7,722 nucleotides of DNA from assembly GCA_004554205.1 (NCBI GenBank), contig SFNH01000088.1, positions 1 through 7,722 on the forward strand. Direction: 5' to 3'. The position numbers were made by a program, and so were the translations under genes. Under the pieces are notes generated by a model, which worked only from the letters and a program-made list of their open reading frames with translations, had not been told where the DNA came from and did no database searches. This DNA is from Clostridium sp. Lineage in GTDB: Bacteria > Bacillota > Clostridia > Lachnospirales > Lachnospiraceae. Below are positions 1-6,858 of this stretch, one piece after another; positions within the stretch are counted from its first letter, which is position 1; each line of letters starts with the position of its first letter.

Positions 1-54
1 GAGGATGCCCAGGATGTCCAACGGCAGCTGCCGGATGACACATGGCGAGATTGA
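1..54 (+). CDS. 3' end of an unidentified upstream gene (partial)
   Basis: Frame 1 is open from the left edge and ends at a TGA at 52-54, giving the 17-residue tail EDAQDVQRQLPDDTWRD. It overlaps the relaxase start by 13 bases, an arrangement typical of co-translated genes. In this type of element the gene before a MobP relaxase is often a small relaxosome accessory (MobC-like) protein, but the tail is too short to identify. That it is a real gene is inferred from the overlap and the protein-like composition. Confidence 0.5.
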   Translation, partial: EDAQDVQRQLPDDTWRD

Positions 55-2027
55 TATTTATCTCTCCCTACATGAAGGGCGGCAGAGATGCCGCTCGGCT
101 GACCCATCGCACCCGCTACTTCGCCACCCGCGAAGGTGTGCAGCTTCTCAAGGATGACAATGCCCATCTTCCTGTCACGAAGAAACAGCAGCAGTATATC
201 CGGCGTCTGCTCCGCAGCTTCCCGGAGGCAAGGGAGCTGCCGGAGCATGAGGACTATGCAAACACACCCAACCGGCAGACTGCCTTTGCGCTCATCGCGC
301 AGATCCACGAGGACTTTATCGAGCCCATGGATGGCCGGGAAAACTATCTTGACTATGTCGCAAACCGCCCCGGCGTAAAAGCGTTGGGCGAACACGGCCT
401 GTGGGATGCCCATGGCAAGGTCCCGTCGCTGGAGAATGCCGTGGCAGAGGTGGCGCGGCACACGGGGAATGTGTGGACGCCGGTCATCTCCCTCTCCCGT
501 GAGAACGCGGAGCGGCTGGGTTATACCGATCTTAAAAACTGGCAGGAGCTCATCAACGCATCTATCACCGACATCGCCAAGGGCTATAAGATCCATCCGG
601 ACCGCCTTCGCTGGTACGCAGCTATGCACGAAAAGGAGAAGCACATCCATGTTCACATGGTGCTCTTCTCAACCGATCCGAAGGAGGGCTACCTCTCCCG
701 GCAAGGTATCCGCAGCATCAAGTCCGCGCTGGTCAGCACGATCTATCGGAACGACCGCCTGCACATCTATGAGCAGAAGGATGAACAGCGCGGCCTGCTC
801 CGGCAGGAGGCGGAAGCACGGATGGCAACGCTCATCGGGCAGATGGCTGCCGGTAATCTGCAAAGCGATAAGCTGGAGCTGTTAGTGACGGATCTCGCCC
901 AGCGGCTTCAAGAAGTTAGTGGCAAGAAAGTCTACGGTTACCTACCGCCCCGTGTCAAGCGCATCGTGGATGAGATCGTGGATGAACTGGCAAAGGACGA
1001 ACGGGTGTCGTCCGCCTATGCTCTATGGCAGGATCTCCGAGAGCAGCTTTGCATTGACTATAATCAGACACCGCCGCGGCGTGTACCGCTGTCGCAGCAA
1101 AAGGAGTTCAAGACGGTGCGCAACATGGTCATCCGGGAAACGCTCCGACTCTCGGAGATACACTTCACCTTCGAGGATGATGCCATGCAGGATGAGCCGG
1201 AGCCGGAAGAACCGCCCGTGCCTCCAGATCCAAGTGCAGAGCAGATGATCCATCAGCGAGCGCGGTTTTACCGCAGAGCAAAAAGCATATTAGATGCTGC
1301 GGATGCAGATCCCAGCGAGAAGTCAATGGCATTGGTCACCCTCCACCGTCTGTGGGAGGAGGGCTATACCATCGCGGCACACCAGCTGGGAAGGGCATAT
1401 CGGGATGGGCTTGGCATATCGATTGACCGAAAAGCAGCGGCAGAGTGGTTTCAAAAATCGGCAGAAGCCGGTAATCCTTGCTCCGCATACGCGCTGGGGA
1501 AGCTGCTGTTGGAGCAAGGCAAATTCTCGCAGGTGCGAAGCTGGCTGCGGCAGGCAGCGGAGCAGAACGATCCATACGCGCAATACCGGCTCGGCAAGCT
1601 GCTGCTCACCGGCGCGGAAGGTGTGCCGAAGGGTATAGATGCGGCCATTCAGCTTCTGAAGGGCTCTGCCACACAAGGGAATTCGTTTGCCCAATACACG
1701 CTGGGAAAGCTCTATTTGCTGGGACAAGAGGTGCAAGTGGACCGCGAAGAAGCTCTGCGCTATTTCGCACAGGCAGCGGCACAGGGCAACACCTACGCTC
1801 AATATTTCATTGACCATCAGGACGACTTCTCCGGTGCGGCGGCGGGAACCGCTATCCTTCGGATGCTCCATCAGATGAGCCGCATATTCCGCGAGAACGC
1901 CGCCCAGCCTGCCATCTATGCAGGGATGCAGATCGACAAGAAGCGTCGCCGCAGATTGCAGGAGAAGCGCATGGCGATGGGACACAAGGCGGATGACCAT
2001 GAGGACATCTCTCCGCAAATGCAGTAA
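42..2027 (+). CDS. MobP3-family relaxase with C-terminal Sel1-like repeats
   Basis: This is a 661-residue conjugative relaxase, predicted to nick oriT and stay covalently bound to the 5' end of the transferred strand. The N-terminus matches the MobP3/MobL pattern as I know it: ARLIFISPY, then RYFATREGV at 25-33, the KKQQ segment and the HEDY stretch. The metal-binding histidine cluster is HEKEKHIHVH, with H196, H201, H203 and H205. The catalytic tyrosine is not certain; Y26 in the RYFATREGV motif and Y10 are candidates. An acidic, proline-rich linker at about 378-397 is followed by four Sel1-like repeats plus a partial fifth (about 440-592), with recurring AxxLGKLLL and AAEQGN-like segments. 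The tail is basic (KKRRRR). The start is firm: the frame has a stop at 36-38, one codon before the ATG. No clear Shine-Dalgarno precedes it, so translation is probably coupled to the overlapping upstream gene. Confidence 0.9.
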   Translation: MARLIFISPYMKGGRDAARLTHRTRYFATREGVQLLKDDNAHLPVTKKQQQYIRRLLRSFPEARELPEHEDYANTPNRQTAFALIAQIHEDFIEPMDGRENYLDYVANRPGVKALGEHGLWDAHGKVPSLENAVAEVARHTGNVWTPVISLSRENAERLGYTDLKNWQELINASITDIAKGYKIHPDRLRWYAAMHEKEKHIHVHMVLFSTDPKEGYLSRQGIRSIKSALVSTIYRNDRLHIYEQKDEQRGLLRQEAEARMATLIGQMAAGNLQSDKLELLVTDLAQRLQEVSGKKVYGYLPPRVKRIVDEIVDELAKDERVSSAYALWQDLREQLCIDYNQTPPRRVPLSQQKEFKTVRNMVIRETLRLSEIHFTFEDDAMQDEPEPEEPPVPPDPSAEQMIHQRARFYRRAKSILDAADADPSEKSMALVTLHRLWEEGYTIAAHQLGRAYRDGLGISIDRKAAAEWFQKSAEAGNPCSAYALGKLLLEQGKFSQVRSWLRQAAEQNDPYAQYRLGKLLLTGAEGVPKGIDAAIQLLKGSATQGNSFAQYTLGKLYLLGQEVQVDREEALRYFAQAAAQGNTYAQYFIDHQDDFSGAAAGTAILRMLHQMSRIFRENAAQPAIYAGMQIDKKRRRRLQEKRMAMGHKADDHEDISPQMQ

Positions 2028-2101
2028 AAATAACCTAAGATGGAGCGGCTCTTTGAAAAACCTATTCCTCTTCAGGGAAAGCTATCTATACTAAAGTCGA
2101 C

Positions 2102-2109
2102 AAGGAGGT
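2102..2109 (+). promoter_or_regulatory. Strong ribosome binding site of the VbhA-like gene
   Basis: AGGAGGTG lies 6 bases before the ATG at 2116. The site supports translation of this short gene independently of the relaxase. A TATACT at 2087-2092 could be a -10 box, but no convincing -35 stands at the right distance, so I do not call a promoter. Confidence 0.75.
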
Positions 2110-2115
2110 GCGCAC

Positions 2116-2319
2116 ATGACCGTAAAACAAATCAATCGAAGGATCACCGCAGTGAAGACTGCCGACGCGATCAACGCCATTGAGGGCGCACCGGTGTCCC
2201 GCTATGCCCAAGCATTATCCTATGCATGGGCAAAAGTCGAACTGACCGGCGAGCAGATGAAGCAGGCTCTTCTGGATTCGCATCGAAAGCTGGCGATACA
2301 AACAAATAATCATGAATGA
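2116..2319 (+). CDS. VbhA-like small protein (putative Fic antitoxin homologue)
   Basis: The 67-residue protein has the layout I associate with the Firmicute 'antitoxin VbhA family': a helix ending in AINAIEG (E23, G24), then PVSRYAQALS, a short linker and GEQMKQALLDSH. In VbhA the inhibitory motif is (S/T)xxxE(G/N) and its glutamate blocks the Fic active site. Here the glutamate and glycine are present, but the Ser/Thr position is I19. No Fic protein (HPFx(D/E)GN motif) is encoded in the window, so the gene is an orphan here or acts on a target elsewhere. It sits 88 bases after the relaxase in the same direction and ahead of a strong terminator. The family call rests on recalled similarity; a different small mobilisation protein remains possible. 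Confidence 0.6.
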   Translation: MTVKQINRRITAVKTADAINAIEGAPVSRYAQALSYAWAKVELTGEQMKQALLDSHRKLAIQTNNHE

Positions 2320-2467
2320 GGTTATTATATCGATTTTTACTTGGAGATTGGTACATGAACTCAAAAGTCCGGTGTGAGGCGTAACGAACAATTCTGCATG
2401 GTTGGCACTGCACTTCAGAACCGGGATTGAAAATTCTGGAGCGGACTATAATAGCTCTTCTATAACT
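2320..2467. other. Intergenic spacer, no gene recognised
   Basis: Between the antitoxin-like gene and the terminator lie 148 bases without a convincing reading frame. An ATG at 2354 gives only nine codons. A TTGAAA at 2427-2432 and a TATAAT at 2447-2452 are only 14 bases apart and point straight into a terminator. The stretch may be the left junction of the inserted ATPase segment, but I see no terminal repeat or target-site duplication that proves this. Confidence 0.4.
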
Positions 2468-2506
2468 AAAACTGCTCACCGTGATTAGCTTCCGGTGAGC
2501 AGTTTT
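2468..2506. terminator. Bidirectional rho-independent terminator between convergent genes
   Basis: A perfect 14-bp stem (2468-2481 with 2493-2506, core CTGCTCACCG) closes an 11-base loop. On the plus strand the stem ends in TTTT, followed by GTTTT (terminates the relaxase/VbhA-like block). On the minus strand it ends in TTTTAGTTAT (terminates the ATPase gene, whose stop is 14 bases away). Confidence 0.9.
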
Positions 2507-2519
2507 GTTTTAAGAGGAT

Positions 2520-3821
2520 TCAGACAAGCGTGTCATCCAGCAGGAAGTCGATGACGCTGATATTGAGAATACCGTTATCATCATACCAACGCTTGCGAAT
2601 GTCATGACGCACGATAATCTTCGGGAAAAAATCGCCGGTCAGCGCAAAAGGCTTGTTTTCGGTGATCGCCTTTTCCTCCGTTCCAAGCGCATAGGCAGAC
2701 TGAATATATGTCTTCTTGCCGCCGGAGGTCGCAATGAAGTCAATTTCCCGTGCGACCGGCACGACATTTCCTTTGGTATTTTTCTCGTTGCCGTAGACAA
2801 TGCCGATGTCAACGGCGCATTCACGGATCATCAACTCATTGAAAATGATGTTCTCCATGATGTGCGTCATTTCCTGCTGGCGGAAGCCGATACGGGCATT
2901 TCTCAGTCCAATGTCCTCACAGTAGTATTTGTTGGGATAGTCAAAATAGCTCTTGCCCTTCACATCCCAGCGTTTGCATTCGGTGAAGAGGAAGGAATCC
3001 GATAAGTGATCCATATAGGCTTTCACGGTGTTTAGGGCAACAACATTCTCACCACTGCGCTTCTGCACGGTGTTGATGGTGGCTGCAACCTTTGTCGGAT
3101 TGGTCAGAGAGCCGATAGACGAACACAGCAGATCGAGAATAGCGGACAGCACATCTTCGCGCTTGATTTTTTTCCGCTCTACAATGTCCTTCAGATATAC
3201 CTCGGAAAACAGCGATTTCAGATAAGCCATCTTCGCGGCGTCCGTGGGACGGGAAAGAATCAGCGGCATGCCGCCGTAGAAAGCAAACTCGTCAAAAGCG
3301 TCCTGCTTATCTCCGCCAACAGCCGAGTAGTATTCGGCAAAGGAAAGCGGATGCACACGGATCTCATCGCTTCGTCCTCGAAACTCAGTCAGTATGTCAG
3401 AGGACAGCATTTTGGAGTTGCTGCCAGTCACATAAATGTCCAGGTTGGACAAGGACTTCAAATCGTTGAGCGCGTCGTAGAAGGTGATTTTCTTGCCATC
3501 CGGATTGTAGGGATTCGGAACTTCGTCGGACATCTGAATCTCGTCTACAAAGAGATAATATTGGCCTGCACTGTGTTCCACGATCTCGCGGACATGAGCC
3601 GCAAGCTCCAACGGATTGCGATAGCGAATATCACGGGTCAAATCCAGCTCGAAGGACAGAATGTGGTCTTCTGCAACGCCTTCGCTGAGAAGGTAACTCT
3701 TGAACAGATTGCGAAGCAGATAGGACTTGCCGCATCTGCGGATGCCAGTGATCACCTTCACCTGACCATCCCACATAAAGGAGATGATTTTCTTCAAATA
3801 GCGATCTCGTTTTATTTCCAT
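2520..3821 (-). CDS. AAA+ ATPase with DUF4143 C-terminal domain (COG1373 type)
   Basis: This is a complete 433-residue protein. The N-terminal AAA_14-type ATPase carries a Walker A (GIRRCGKS, 26-33, K32), a Walker B (YYLFVDEIQ, D93 and E94) and a sensor-like TGSNSKML (132-139), followed by RGRS and HPLSFAEYY (148-165) and GGMPLIL (183-189). The C-terminal DUF4143-like part has ENIIFNEL (323-330), REIDFIA (358-364) and YIQSAYAL (372-379); this EID...Q pattern resembles a degenerate PD-(D/E)XK nuclease core, which is inference. The biological role of the family is unknown; members are widespread and often sit in mobile regions. The gene opposes the mobilisation genes, has its own promoter (3876-3904), a GGAGG site 7 bases before the ATG, and a terminator after its stop. 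By eye its base composition is lower in GC than the relaxase and coupling protein, suggesting separate acquisition. Confidence 0.9.
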   Translation of the reverse strand: MEIKRDRYLKKIISFMWDGQVKVITGIRRCGKSYLLRNLFKSYLLSEGVAEDHILSFELDLTRDIRYRNPLELAAHVREIVEHSAGQYYLFVDEIQMSDEVPNPYNPDGKKITFYDALNDLKSLSNLDIYVTGSNSKMLSSDILTEFRGRSDEIRVHPLSFAEYYSAVGGDKQDAFDEFAFYGGMPLILSRPTDAAKMAYLKSLFSEVYLKDIVERKKIKREDVLSAILDLLCSSIGSLTNPTKVAATINTVQKRSGENVVALNTVKAYMDHLSDSFLFTECKRWDVKGKSYFDYPNKYYCEDIGLRNARIGFRQQEMTHIMENIIFNELMIRECAVDIGIVYGNEKNTKGNVVPVAREIDFIATSGGKKTYIQSAYALGTEEKAITENKPFALTGDFFPKIIVRHDIRKRWYDDNGILNISVIDFLLDDTLV

Positions 3822-3828
3822 AACCCAA

Positions 3829-3833
3829 CCTCC
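3829..3833 (-). promoter_or_regulatory. Ribosome binding site of the ATPase gene
   Basis: GGAGG on the minus strand lies 7 bases before the ATG at 3821-3819 and fixes the start of the ATPase gene. Confidence 0.8.
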
Positions 3834-3950
3834 ATTGAAAACTTGCTGGCATTATCATGCTACATTTCAACGGATATTATACACTGATACGAGAGAATAA
3901 TCAACTGCTTCGTTGAAAAGTTTGCTGCAAAAGTGGGCAATGTTTCAATG
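3833..3950. repeat. Inverted 40-base arms with TTGAAA half-sites (candidate operators)
   Basis: Two 40-base arms, 3833-3872 and 3911-3950, are reverse complements at about 27 of 40 positions by hand alignment, around a 38-base centre. Each arm is itself bounded by an inverted pair: CATTGAAA (3833-3840) with TTTCAACG (3865-3872), and CGTTGAAA (3911-3918) with TTTCAATG (3943-3950). In both arms the half-sites start exactly 32 bases apart, close to three helical turns. The left arm covers the expected start of the ATPase transcript. The right arm lies upstream of the ATPase -35 and overlaps the -35 of the transfer operon. The layout suits a regulator that controls both promoters; that role is inference. 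Confidence 0.6.
3876..3904 (-). promoter_or_regulatory. Sigma-A-type promoter of the ATPase gene
   Basis: On the minus strand, TTGATT (3904-3899) and a perfect TATAAT (3881-3876) are separated by exactly 17 bases. Transcription would begin near 3869, inside the TTTCAACG half-site of the left operator-like arm, leaving a leader of about 50 bases before the ATPase start. Confidence 0.75.
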
Positions 3951-3973
3951 AGAGAGAACCAGTCAACTATAAT
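3944..3973 (+). promoter_or_regulatory. Candidate promoter of the TOPRIM-coupling protein operon
   Basis: A perfect TATAAT stands at 3968-3973. The best -35 at a usable distance is the weak TTCAAT at 3944-3949 (18-base spacer), which lies inside the TTTCAATG half-site of the right operator-like arm. The weak -35 could mean activator dependence or a site where a repressor excludes polymerase. The expected start, near 3980, is only a few bases before a strong hairpin. Confidence 0.55.
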
Positions 3974-3984
3974 CTCATACTTTA

Positions 3985-4028
3985 CGATAGAAAGCCGTCC
4001 CTTTGGGGGACAGCTTTCTATCGTTTTT
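3985..4028 (+). terminator. Terminator-like hairpin in the leader of the transfer operon
   Basis: A 16-position stem (3985-4000 with 4008-4023, CGATAGAAAGC core, one C-A mismatch at 3996/4012) closes a 7-base loop and is followed directly by TTTTT (4024-4028). The ribosome binding site of the next gene starts at the very next base. It may be a simple terminator that stops upstream transcription, or an attenuator of the operon. On the minus strand the mismatch becomes a G-U pair, but no U-tract follows, so it should terminate plus-strand transcription. Confidence 0.75.
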
Positions 4029-4036
4029 AGGAGGGG
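4029..4036 (+). promoter_or_regulatory. Ribosome binding site of the TOPRIM gene
   Basis: AGGAGGGG directly follows the U-tract of the hairpin and leaves 3 bases before the ATG at 4040 (5 bases if AGGAGG at 4029-4034 is the pairing core). Confidence 0.8.
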
Positions 4037-4039
4037 TCT

Positions 4040-4990
4040 ATGAGCCAATACATCCACTTTACCGATTCGCAAAAAGAGCAAGCCGCCTCGGTGGACTTGG
4101 AGGAGTTTCTCCGCCGCCGAGGAGAAAAGCTCATTACCTCCGGCAGGGACAAACGCCTTGCCAGCGACCACAGCATCACCATCCGCGGCTGTGAGTGGTT
4201 CGACCATGCCACCGAGCAGGGCGGCAGAGCCATCAGCTTCGTCAAGCAGTTCTATGGACTCAGCTACCCGGACGCCATGTCTCTGCTCCTTGGTGACGAT
4301 CTGGACGGAAGTTACCCTGCGGCAAAGGAGAAGGTGCCGGAGCCTGCAAAGCCCTTCACGCTCCCAGCGCAGAGTGAGTCCATGCGCCGTGTGTATGCCT
4401 ACCTGCTGAAACAGAGGTGCATCGACCGCAAGATACTCAATGCCTTCGTGCGCAAGAAGCTCATCTACGAGAGCTGTGAAAAATCCAGGGACGGGACAAA
4501 GGAATACCACAACGCCGTGTTCGTCGGATTCGATGAACACGGCGTTCCCCGTCACGGGCATAAGCGCGGGCTGTATACCATGGGGCAAGGCTATCGCGGC
4601 AACATTGAGGGCAGCGACCCGAAGCACAGCTTTCACTATCTTGGCGGTGATGACACGCTCTATGTCTTCGAGGCCCCTATCGACCTGCTCTCTTATATCT
4701 CCCTTTTCCCGGAGGGGTGGCAGGAGCATAACTATGTGGCCTGCTGCGGGACATCCTCCATCCCCGTGCTGGAGATGCTGCGGCAGCTCCCCCAGCTCCG
4801 GCAGGTGTACCTCTGTCTGGACAATGACGCTGCCGGTCATGCCGCCAGTGAGCGCATGGGGAAGCTGCTGGAGGAGCGTGGTATCTCTGCGGAGCGGCTC
4901 GTACCGCAGCAAAAGGACTGGAACGACGATCTCAAGGCAGAACAGGAAAACAAAATGGAAAGGAGCGAGCTATGCCAAACCTTCTGCTGA
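4040..4990 (+). CDS. DUF3991/TOPRIM domain protein of the transfer module
   Basis: The 316-residue protein starts with a DUF3991-type region (VDLEEFLRRRGEKL, DHSITIRG, GGRAISFVKQFYGLSYPDAM), equivalent in position to the zinc-binding region of DnaG-type primases but without a zinc-ligand cysteine set. The TOPRIM domain follows: VFEAPIDLLSY with E211 and D215, and LCLDNDAAG with D261 and D263, which together form the Mg-binding acidic set. The end carries KDWNDDLK, common in this family. Such proteins are regular partners of relaxase and VirD4-like genes in Firmicute elements and are thought to act on the transferred DNA, for example as a primase-like or nicking-type enzyme; the exact reaction is not known. 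The gene overlaps the coupling protein gene by 19 bases and leads the second operon. Confidence 0.88.
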   Translation: MSQYIHFTDSQKEQAASVDLEEFLRRRGEKLITSGRDKRLASDHSITIRGCEWFDHATEQGGRAISFVKQFYGLSYPDAMSLLLGDDLDGSYPAAKEKVPEPAKPFTLPAQSESMRRVYAYLLKQRCIDRKILNAFVRKKLIYESCEKSRDGTKEYHNAVFVGFDEHGVPRHGHKRGLYTMGQGYRGNIEGSDPKHSFHYLGGDDTLYVFEAPIDLLSYISLFPEGWQEHNYVACCGTSSIPVLEMLRQLPQLRQVYLCLDNDAAGHAASERMGKLLEERGISAERLVPQQKDWNDDLKAEQENKMERSELCQTFC

Positions 4991-6858
4991 CAATGTGGGA
5001 CACGATCAAAAGCTCCAACATCGGGACATTGGTCGCGGCAGGGCTGGGGATGTTCGCCATCATCGGGGGACTCTCCATGCTGTCCTACCACTATACACTC
5101 AGCGGCATCAAGTCCCGCACCGTGGGTGACGGACAGCACGGCACGGCGCGTTGGGCAACCGATAAGGAGATCCGTCAGACCTATACCCATGTGCCGTTCA
5201 AGGTCAGAGACTGGCGCAAGGGAGTAAGCCTTCCCACAGAACAGGGTCTGGTGCTGGGCTGCAAGGGCAAGAAAGATGAACTGACCGCGCTGGTGGACAG
5301 CGACGACATCCATTGCTTGATGATCGCCGCCTCCGGTGCGGGCAAGACGGCATTCTTTCTCTATCCCAACCTTGAATATGCCTGCGCGTCCGGCATGAGT
5401 TTTCTGGCTCTGGATACCAAGGGTGACCTCGCCCGCAACTACGGCTCTATTGCCAAAAAGTACTACGGCTACAAGCATATCTCCGTCATCGATCTGCGCA
5501 ACCCCACCCGCTCGGACGGCAACAACCTGCTGACGCTCATCAACCGCTATATGGACATCGCCAGAAAACAACCGGATAACCTCGCTGCCCGTGCCAAAGC
5601 CGAAAAGTACGCCAAGATCCTCGCCAAGTCCATCGTCAGCCCAGAGGGAAACTCTGACCACGGGCAGAACGCCTTCTTCTACGATGCGGCGGAGGGCTTG
5701 CTGTCTTCCACGATCTTGCTGCTTGCAGAGTTTCTGCCACCGGACGAGGAGCACCCGGAGGAGCGACGGCACATCGTGTCGGTATTCAAGCTGGTGCAGG
5801 ATCTGCTGGAGCCGGCGCGTGGTGCGCGGGGACGCTCCCGTTTCCAGCTGCTCATGGATAAGCTGCCGTCCGAGCACAAAGCACGCTGGCTGGCAGGCGC
5901 CGCACTCAACAGCTCCGAGCAGGCGATGGCATCAGTCATGTCCACGGTGCTGTCCCGGCTCAACTCGTTCCTCGATAGTGAGCTGGAGCAAATTCTGTGC
6001 TTCGACAGTGCCATTGACGCCGAAATGTTTGCGGCGGAAAAATCCGCCATCTTCCTCATCCTGCCGGAGGAGGATCAGACGAAGAACTTTATGGCGGGCT
6101 TGATGATCCAGAACCTCTCCCGTGAGCTGTTCGCGGTAGCAGATGAGAACGGCGGCAAACTGAAAAACCGCGTTATTCTCTTTTGCGATGAGCTGGGGAC
6201 CATGCCGCCCTTTGATATTTTGCCGCTTTTCAGTGCTGGACGCTCTCGCCGCCTGACGATGGTACCGATCATCCAGTCAGTGGATCAGCTTGTAAAAAAC
6301 TACGGAAAAGAAGGCGCCTCCATCCTGATGGACAACTGCCAGGATGTGATCTGCGGTGGCTTTGCCCCCAACAGTGAAGCAGCGGATGCCTTTTCCAAAG
6401 CCCTCGGCAGCCGCACGGTGCTCTCTGGCTCTGTGAGCCGAGGAAAAAACGATCCCAGCCAGAGCCTGCAGATGATGGAGCGCCCCCTGCTGACGGCGGA
6501 TGAGCTCAAGTCGATTCCGAAAGGCAGCTTCATCGTGCAGAAGACTGGATGCCACCCCATGCGTGCCCGCCTGCGTCTGTTCCTCGAATGGGGCATCACC
6601 TTCGAGGAGGAATACCGTGTGGAGGAGCAGGCAGCCAGAAAGGTCTATTATGCCGACCAGAATGCGCTGACCCGCGCCATCATGCGAAAGTATCCGCCCA
6701 AGCTGCCGGAGCAGAAGACTACTCGCTCCGTTAAGGGCGAGGGACAGCTCCATGATGCGCCCGTGCAGGAGATGGTGGTGGCGGAGGACATCGACTATGA
6801 CCGTATGGCGCACAAGCGTACCCCTTACAATCTTCCCCGGCAGGAGGTGGATCGGTGA
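4972..6858 (+). CDS. VirD4-like type IV coupling protein (TraG/TraD family)
   Basis: This 628-residue membrane ATPase links the relaxosome to a conjugation channel. A single hydrophobic segment lies at about 18-40 (GTLVAAGLGMFAIIGGLSML). The HGTARWATDKEI stretch that follows is typical of the Firmicute VirD4-like (CD1115-type) proteins. Walker A is ASGAGKT (residues 120-126, K125), SFLALDTKGDLARNY follows as in the family, and Walker B is VILFCDELG (401-409, D406 and E407). FSAGRSRRLTMVPIIQS and a GSR...SGSVSRG segment fit the rest of the motor domain. Length is normal, although many relatives have two N-terminal membrane segments and here I see one. GGAAAGGAG at 4957-4965 supports the ATG at 4972, inside the end of the TOPRIM gene. 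The stop overlaps the next start by four bases (GTGA). Confidence 0.93.
   Translation: MPNLLLTMWDTIKSSNIGTLVAAGLGMFAIIGGLSMLSYHYTLSGIKSRTVGDGQHGTARWATDKEIRQTYTHVPFKVRDWRKGVSLPTEQGLVLGCKGKKDELTALVDSDDIHCLMIAASGAGKTAFFLYPNLEYACASGMSFLALDTKGDLARNYGSIAKKYYGYKHISVIDLRNPTRSDGNNLLTLINRYMDIARKQPDNLAARAKAEKYAKILAKSIVSPEGNSDHGQNAFFYDAAEGLLSSTILLLAEFLPPDEEHPEERRHIVSVFKLVQDLLEPARGARGRSRFQLLMDKLPSEHKARWLAGAALNSSEQAMASVMSTVLSRLNSFLDSELEQILCFDSAIDAEMFAAEKSAIFLILPEEDQTKNFMAGLMIQNLSRELFAVADENGGKLKNRVILFCDELGTMPPFDILPLFSAGRSRRLTMVPIIQSVDQLVKNYGKEGASILMDNCQDVICGGFAPNSEAADAFSKALGSRTVLSGSVSRGKNDPSQSLQMMERPLLTADELKSIPKGSFIVQKTGCHPMRARLRLFLEWGITFEEEYRVEEQAARKVYYADQNALTRAIMRKYPPKLPEQKTTRSVKGEGQLHDAPVQEMVVAEDIDYDRMAHKRTPYNLPRQEVDR
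6842..6848 (+). promoter_or_regulatory. Ribosome binding site deciding the GTG start of the HTH gene
   Basis: AGGAGGT within the end of the coupling protein gene lies 6 bases before GTG at 6855. It supports GTG as start and tight coupling through the GTGA stop/start overlap. Confidence 0.75.

Noticed and set aside
1323..2018. A 231-codon open frame on the minus strand opposite the Sel1 repeats
   Set aside because: Its leucine- and cysteine-rich sequence is the mirror of the repeat region and has no ribosome binding site or family match.
2053..2092. TTGAAA and TATACT before the VbhA-like gene as a promoter
   Set aside because: The two boxes are 28 bases apart, far from the usual 16-18; no better -35 is visible.
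2427..2452. TTGAAA and TATAAT in the spacer after the VbhA-like gene as a promoter
   Set aside because: The spacer is only 14 bases and the promoter would drive straight into the strong terminator at 2468-2506.
3822..4039. The repeat-rich divergent region as the origin of transfer
   Set aside because: Inverted repeats fit in principle, but I recognise no nic-site sequence, the region is far from the relaxase start, and promoters plus a terminator explain most of the structure; kept only as an alternative.
3860..4912. A 350-codon open frame on the minus strand opposite the TOPRIM gene
   Set aside because: It is antisense to a clear DUF3991/TOPRIM gene, shows no recognisable domain, and runs through the promoter region and hairpin; it arises from codon bias in GC-rich coding DNA.
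4837..5877. A 346-codon open frame on the minus strand opposite the coupling protein gene
   Set aside because: It is antisense to the VirD4-like gene, lacks motifs and crosses the junction of two real genes.
6277..6813. A 178-codon open frame on the minus strand at the end of the coupling protein gene
   Set aside because: Antisense shadow of a well-supported gene, without motifs or start signals.
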